The notes beneath the pieces were generated by a model. It had not been told where the DNA came from. It did not search any database and saw nothing but the letters and a program-made list of their open reading frames with translations. From JANMZR01 sp031383555 (lineage in GTDB: Bacteria; Bacteroidota; Bacteroidia; Cytophagales; Spirosomataceae): DNA of 64,000 bases. A program made the position numbers and the translations under genes. The stretch covers positions 1 through 64,000 of the forward strand of contig JANMZR010000060.1 of assembly GCA_031383555.1 (NCBI GenBank), given 5' to 3'. This document shows, piece by piece, positions 61,204 through 64,000 of this stretch (positions are counted from its first letter, which is position 1; each line of letters opens with the position of its first letter).

Positions 61204-61488
61204 ATGAAAATTGAAGAAAAAATTCAGACGCTCCATCCTAACAGCAGTAAAACCAATAAAATTATTGTTTTAGAAAAATATGAAATTGTAAAAAAAGCAA
61301 TGATTGAAATTTTGGAATTGGAAAGTTTATCACATACCGAATTGATGGAAAAGTTACACCTAAAAGTGCAGTTTACGTTAAAAGGTAATACGCAATGGTA
61401 TGGCGAAACCGTGAAGTTAGACCTTGAAGCAAGAGGAATTATTCAAAGAAATAAGGATAAGCCCCCAATATATAGTATTAATAAATAA
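61204..61488 (+). CDS. small conserved protein, DUF6958-like
   Basis: 94 residues. The pattern IQTLHPNSSKTNKIIVLEKYEIV at the start and TQWYGETVKLDLEARGIIQR near the end is like DUF6958 proteins, a small family of predicted winged-helix type. The spacing of helices and the final strand pair fit a wHTH. No function is known. It lies 20 bases after the OmdA-family gene and closes the run of small plus-strand genes. Confidence 0.65.
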   Translation: MKIEEKIQTLHPNSSKTNKIIVLEKYEIVKKAMIEILELESLSHTELMEKLHLKVQFTLKGNTQWYGETVKLDLEARGIIQRNKDKPPIYSINK

Positions 61489-61537
61489 AAATGATTCATT
61501 GAGTTTAAAGCAGGTAGTAAAATTAATTTAACAGTTT

Positions 61538-62776
61538 TCAGACAACAAAACCTACTCCAACAGTTCCATTACTATCGTCAATCAATATAAAAGCACCATT
61601 AGCAGGGTTATATTCAAATTTATCGGCAAAAATTGGCTTGGCAGTTTTTAGAGTGATTTCCCCAATTTCATTCAATTTCAATTCAGAAACAGTATCAATG
61701 GTTTCTTGTTTTACCACATCTTCCTTTTTATTGATACTGATAATTTTAGCTTTTGACTCGTTGATGCCGTGCTGTAAAGTATAATTTTTGCCAGCCACCA
61801 ACGGATTTGAATCCATCCAGCATATTTTGGCAGTGATTTCTTTTAAAGGCTCTAATGTTGATTTAGTTTTTACTAACATATTGCCTCGACTCACATCCAC
61901 ATCTCGCTCTAAAGTGATTACAACTGATTCTCTTGCACCAGCTTTTTCTAGCTTTTCGCCAAATTTTTCAATGGTAGCTATTTTAGTTAATTGGTCTGTT
62001 GGCAATACTTTTATTTCGTCACCAACTGAAAATGAACCAGATGCGATTTTTCCAGCATAGCCTCGATAGTCATGAAATTCGTCTGTTTTTGGGCGAACTA
62101 CAAACTGAACTGGAAAGCGAGCTGGCTTTTTAGTTTCATCAAAAGTAGTGGCTTGGAGTTCATCCAACAAAGTTTTGCCATCGTACCAATTCATTTCTGT
62201 TGAAGGAACTGAAATATTTTGGCCATAAAGCGATGACATTGGGATAAAGGTAATCTCTTGCCCATCAAACGAAACTTTCGAGGCTAATTTTGATATTTCC
62301 GTTTTTATTTCATTGAATCTTGCTTCAGAATAGCCAACCAAATCCATTTTATTGATGCATACGATAACTTTAGGAATGCGTAGCATTGAAGCAATAAAAA
62401 AGTGGCGGAAAGTTTGCTCCAAAACGCCGTTTCTTGCATCCACTAATATCATGGAAACCTTAGTATTGGAGGCACCTGTTACCATGTTTCGGGTATATTC
62501 GAAATGGCCAGGGGTATCTGCAATGATGTATTTTCGTGTTGGCGTGCTAAAATAAATATTGGCTACATCAATAGTAATACCTTGTTCACGCTCGGCAATA
62601 AGTCCGTCAGTTAAAAGGCTAAGGTCCAAAAAATCAAGTCCTTTACGTTTCGAGGCTGCTTCTAAAGCCTCAATCTTGTCTTTAGTAATCGACTTTGTTT
62701 CGTACAAAAGTCTGCCGATTAAAGTACTTTTTCCATCGTCAACGCTACCTGCAGTAGCAATTCTTAAAATATCCAT
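61538..62776 (-). CDS. cysN: sulfate adenylyltransferase subunit 1 (GTPase)
   Basis: 412 residues, an EF-Tu-like GTPase without a fused APS kinase. G motifs: GSVDDGKSTLIGRLL, DTPGHFEYTRNMVTGAS, NKMDLVGY. Domain II and III follow (FPVQFVVRPKTDEFHDYRGY, SRGNMLV). GTP hydrolysis drives CysD to make adenylyl sulfate from sulfate and ATP. In most genomes cysN directly follows cysD; here a 550-base toxin-antitoxin module lies between them on the same strand. Confidence 0.95.
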   Translation of the reverse strand: MDILRIATAGSVDDGKSTLIGRLLYETKSITKDKIEALEAASKRKGLDFLDLSLLTDGLIAEREQGITIDVANIYFSTPTRKYIIADTPGHFEYTRNMVTGASNTKVSMILVDARNGVLEQTFRHFFIASMLRIPKVIVCINKMDLVGYSEARFNEIKTEISKLASKVSFDGQEITFIPMSSLYGQNISVPSTEMNWYDGKTLLDELQATTFDETKKPARFPVQFVVRPKTDEFHDYRGYAGKIASGSFSVGDEIKVLPTDQLTKIATIEKFGEKLEKAGARESVVITLERDVDVSRGNMLVKTKSTLEPLKEITAKICWMDSNPLVAGKNYTLQHGINESKAKIISINKKEDVVKQETIDTVSELKLNEIGEITLKTAKPIFADKFEYNPANGAFILIDDSNGTVGVGFVV

Positions 62777-62822
62777 TGTCCCTTAGCCTATAATATGGGG
62801 TATTTTTAACGTTTTAATTTAT

Positions 62823-63077
62823 CTAATAATGATATCTACACTGCGCAATTAATATTGCCACATTTTCAATTTTATAAACCAACCGATGTTCTAGATTTAT
62901 TCGCCTTGACCACCAACCTAATAAATTATGCTTCAATGGCTCAGGTTGACCAATTCCATCAAATGGATTTCGCTCGATATCCTTAATTAATGTATTTATT
63001 TTTTTGAGAATTGATTTATCAGTGGTTTGCCAATAAAGGTATTCCTCCCATGCTTCATCAGAAAACACCTTTTTCAT
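62823..63077 (-). CDS. yoeB: Txe/YoeB family toxin
   Basis: 84 residues, the usual YoeB length. Motifs: VFSDEAWEEYLYWQTTDK at the N-terminus, DIERNPFDGIGQPEPLKHNLLGWWSRRIN, HRLVYKIEN, and the C-terminal AQCRYHY with the catalytic His-Tyr. It is a ribosome-dependent mRNA endonuclease. Its start overlaps the antitoxin stop by 4 bases. Confidence 0.94.
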   Translation of the reverse strand: MKKVFSDEAWEEYLYWQTTDKSILKKINTLIKDIERNPFDGIGQPEPLKHNLLGWWSRRINLEHRLVYKIENVAILIAQCRYHY

Positions 63078-63328
63078 TCATCAATCAATTGTTTTTCACT
63101 TCCTTTTCCTTGCTCTAGTTTTTCAATGCTATTCAATAATATAGTAGCATTTTTTGGGCTTTTTAACAAATAAAATGTTTCTTCCATGCTATCATAATCT
63201 GCTTTTGAAAGTACAACAATATCTTCTCCCTTTGCTCTGGTTACCAGCAAAGGCGTATGTTGAGTATTTACCTTGTCAAAAAACATTTTTAAATCCTGCC
63301 TGAAATTCGAATAGCTTGTTGCCAGCAT
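63074..63328 (-). CDS. yefM: YefM/Phd family antitoxin
   Basis: 84 residues with the Phd/YefM DNA-binding fold at the N-terminus (MLATSYSNFRQDLKMFFDKV, PLLVTRAKGEDIVVLSKADYDSMEE) and an acidic toxin-binding tail (SIEKLEQGKGSEKQLIDE). It neutralises YoeB and represses the operon. The operator with two TGTACA motifs lies 40-60 bases upstream. Confidence 0.94.
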   Translation of the reverse strand: MLATSYSNFRQDLKMFFDKVNTQHTPLLVTRAKGEDIVVLSKADYDSMEETFYLLKSPKNATILLNSIEKLEQGKGSEKQLIDE

Positions 63329-63367
63329 AATTTTATTTTTTTCACAAATTTAAAATAAATAGTTCAT

Positions 63368-63390
63368 ATTGTACAATATATTGTACAATA
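63368..63390 (-). promoter_or_regulatory. YefM operator with two TGTACA motifs
   Basis: ATTGTACAAT occurs twice (TGTACA at 63370-63375 and 63382-63387), 12 bases centre to centre. E. coli yefM-yoeB is controlled through paired palindromes with TGTACA cores at about the same spacing. This lies between cysD's stop and yefM's start. Confidence 0.7.
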
Positions 63391-63404
63391 ATTTTGAAAA
63401 TTTA

Positions 63405-64000
63405 TTAAAAGTACCCTTGTTGTTTCCTTTTCTCCATCGCTGCCTCACTTCTTTTATCATCAATTCTAGCTCCTCTTTCTGAAATTTCAGCACTTAAAAT
63501 TTCACCTATAATATCCTCTAATTCAATCGCTTCTGAGGCTACTGCGGCCGTGCAAGTCATATCGCCAACGGTACGAAATCGTACAGTAGCTTCATACGGA
63601 ATTTCGTCAGCATCTTTGTTAAGGTGCTCAGAGTCAGCCCAAAGCATACCATCACGCTCAATTACTTGTCGTTTGTGTGAATAGTATATGGATGGAATCG
63701 CCATTTCCTCTTCTTTAATATAATTCCAAACATCTAGCTCTGTCCAATTTGAAATAGGAAACACTCGTACATTTTCACCAATGGCAATTCGTCCATTTAG
63801 CATATCGAAAAGCTCTGGTCGCTGACGCTTGGCATCCCACTGGCCGAAGTCATCACGGACAGAGAAAATACGTTCTTTCGCACGGGCCTTTTCCTCATCA
63901 CGCCTAGCGCCTCCAATGCAAGCATCAAACTTGAACTCTTCAATAGCATCCAAAAGTGTAACGGTTTGAAGTACATTTCTTGAAGCATATTTTCCCGTTT
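63405..64000 (-). CDS. cysD: sulfate adenylyltransferase subunit 2 (3' part)
   Basis: The frame continues past the window edge; about 198 C-terminal residues are seen. Features: GGARRDEEKARAKERIFSVR, WNPRxxRPELF-like WDAKRQRPELFDML, FPISNWTELDVWNYI, and IPSIYYSHKR. This is the PAPS-reductase-type ATP-PPi lyase that makes APS with CysN. The frame reads TGKYASRNVLQTVTLLDAI at the upstream edge with no start. A TA module separates it from cysN. Confidence 0.95.
   Translation of the reverse strand, partial: TGKYASRNVLQTVTLLDAIEEFKFDACIGGARRDEEKARAKERIFSVRDDFGQWDAKRQRPELFDMLNGRIAIGENVRVFPISNWTELDVWNYIKEEEMAIPSIYYSHKRQVIERDGMLWADSEHLNKDADEIPYEATVRFRTVGDMTCTAAVASEAIELEDIIGEILSAEISERGARIDDKRSEAAMEKRKQQGYF

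Noticed and set aside
1..64000. Prophage, insertion sequence or conjugative element
   Set aside because: No transposase, integrase, phage structural or transfer genes were recognised in any frame.

Overview
The window is a stretch of low-GC chromosome from a member of the Bacteroidota, most likely order Cytophagales. Signs of this are type IX secretion C-terminal sorting domains (1-489 and the end of the M1 peptidase at 40813-42897), Bacteroidota-type promoter elements (TAnnTTTG near -7) in place of Shine-Dalgarno sites, several TTG/GTG starts, a DUF4290-murA pair, a Porin_10-type protein, and a tmRNA tag ending in FAMAA. I see no rRNA, CRISPR array, transposase or prophage module. Gene order is mostly that of an ordinary chromosome, with short operons on both strands.

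Layout. 1-2.3 kb: the end of a T9SS-exported protein, then a GT11-like fucosyltransferase and a SAM methyltransferase. 2.3-3.8 kb: a RelE/ParE-type toxin-antitoxin pair running into a DODA/YgiD dioxygenase. 4-12 kb: a cluster with three PIG-L deacetylases that carry export signals, an alpha/beta hydrolase, an amidohydrolase, and a 1010-residue fusion of an APH-type kinase, an M23 peptidase and a class III aminotransferase. A decayed second copy of the ygiD 3' end lies at 4891-4996. 12-24.7 kb: tRNA-Arg(CCT) with a broken tRNA copy beside it, hflX, msrB, a class A penicillin-binding protein, oxyR with an RsmB-like RNA methyltransferase, a TauE/SafE permease, a cupin, an aminotransferase, a PhoD-like phosphatase and lysA. 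24.7-30 kb: an orphan circularly permuted ATP-grasp protein, a zinc-phospholipase-C/S1-P1-like protein, a GNAT acetyltransferase and an outer-membrane barrel protein.

30-45 kb: ssrA (tmRNA), hemF, menC, lpxK, a porin, an FKBP isomerase, a C-terminal processing protease, a MATE exporter, an exported M1 peptidase, DUF4290 and murA. 45-55 kb (all minus strand): an exported ADP-ribosylglycohydrolase with an MtnK-like kinase, a DPP-IV-like peptidase, a sialidase-like lipoprotein, cytochrome c, a frameshifted small gene, and a ChlI-like ATPase with a VWA partner. 55-61.5 kb: an accretion of small plus-strand genes (TfoX-N, DUF1801, an RNAP alphaCTD-like protein, DUF2200, a NrtR-like NUDIX regulator, YdeI proteins in tandem, and a DUF6958-like protein). 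It includes one nonsense-split copy and a ThuA remnant. 61.5-64 kb: cysN and cysD, separated by a yefM-yoeB toxin-antitoxin module with its own TGTACA-type operator.

No clearly new multi-gene defence or biosynthetic system is visible. The most useful second looks are the tri-domain fusion and its PIG-L neighbourhood, the toxin-antitoxin module inside cysDN, the ADP-ribosylglycohydrolase/kinase pair, and several decaying sequences (ygiD, tRNA, thuA, ydeI and an A8-frameshifted gene) that show active small-scale gene turnover.
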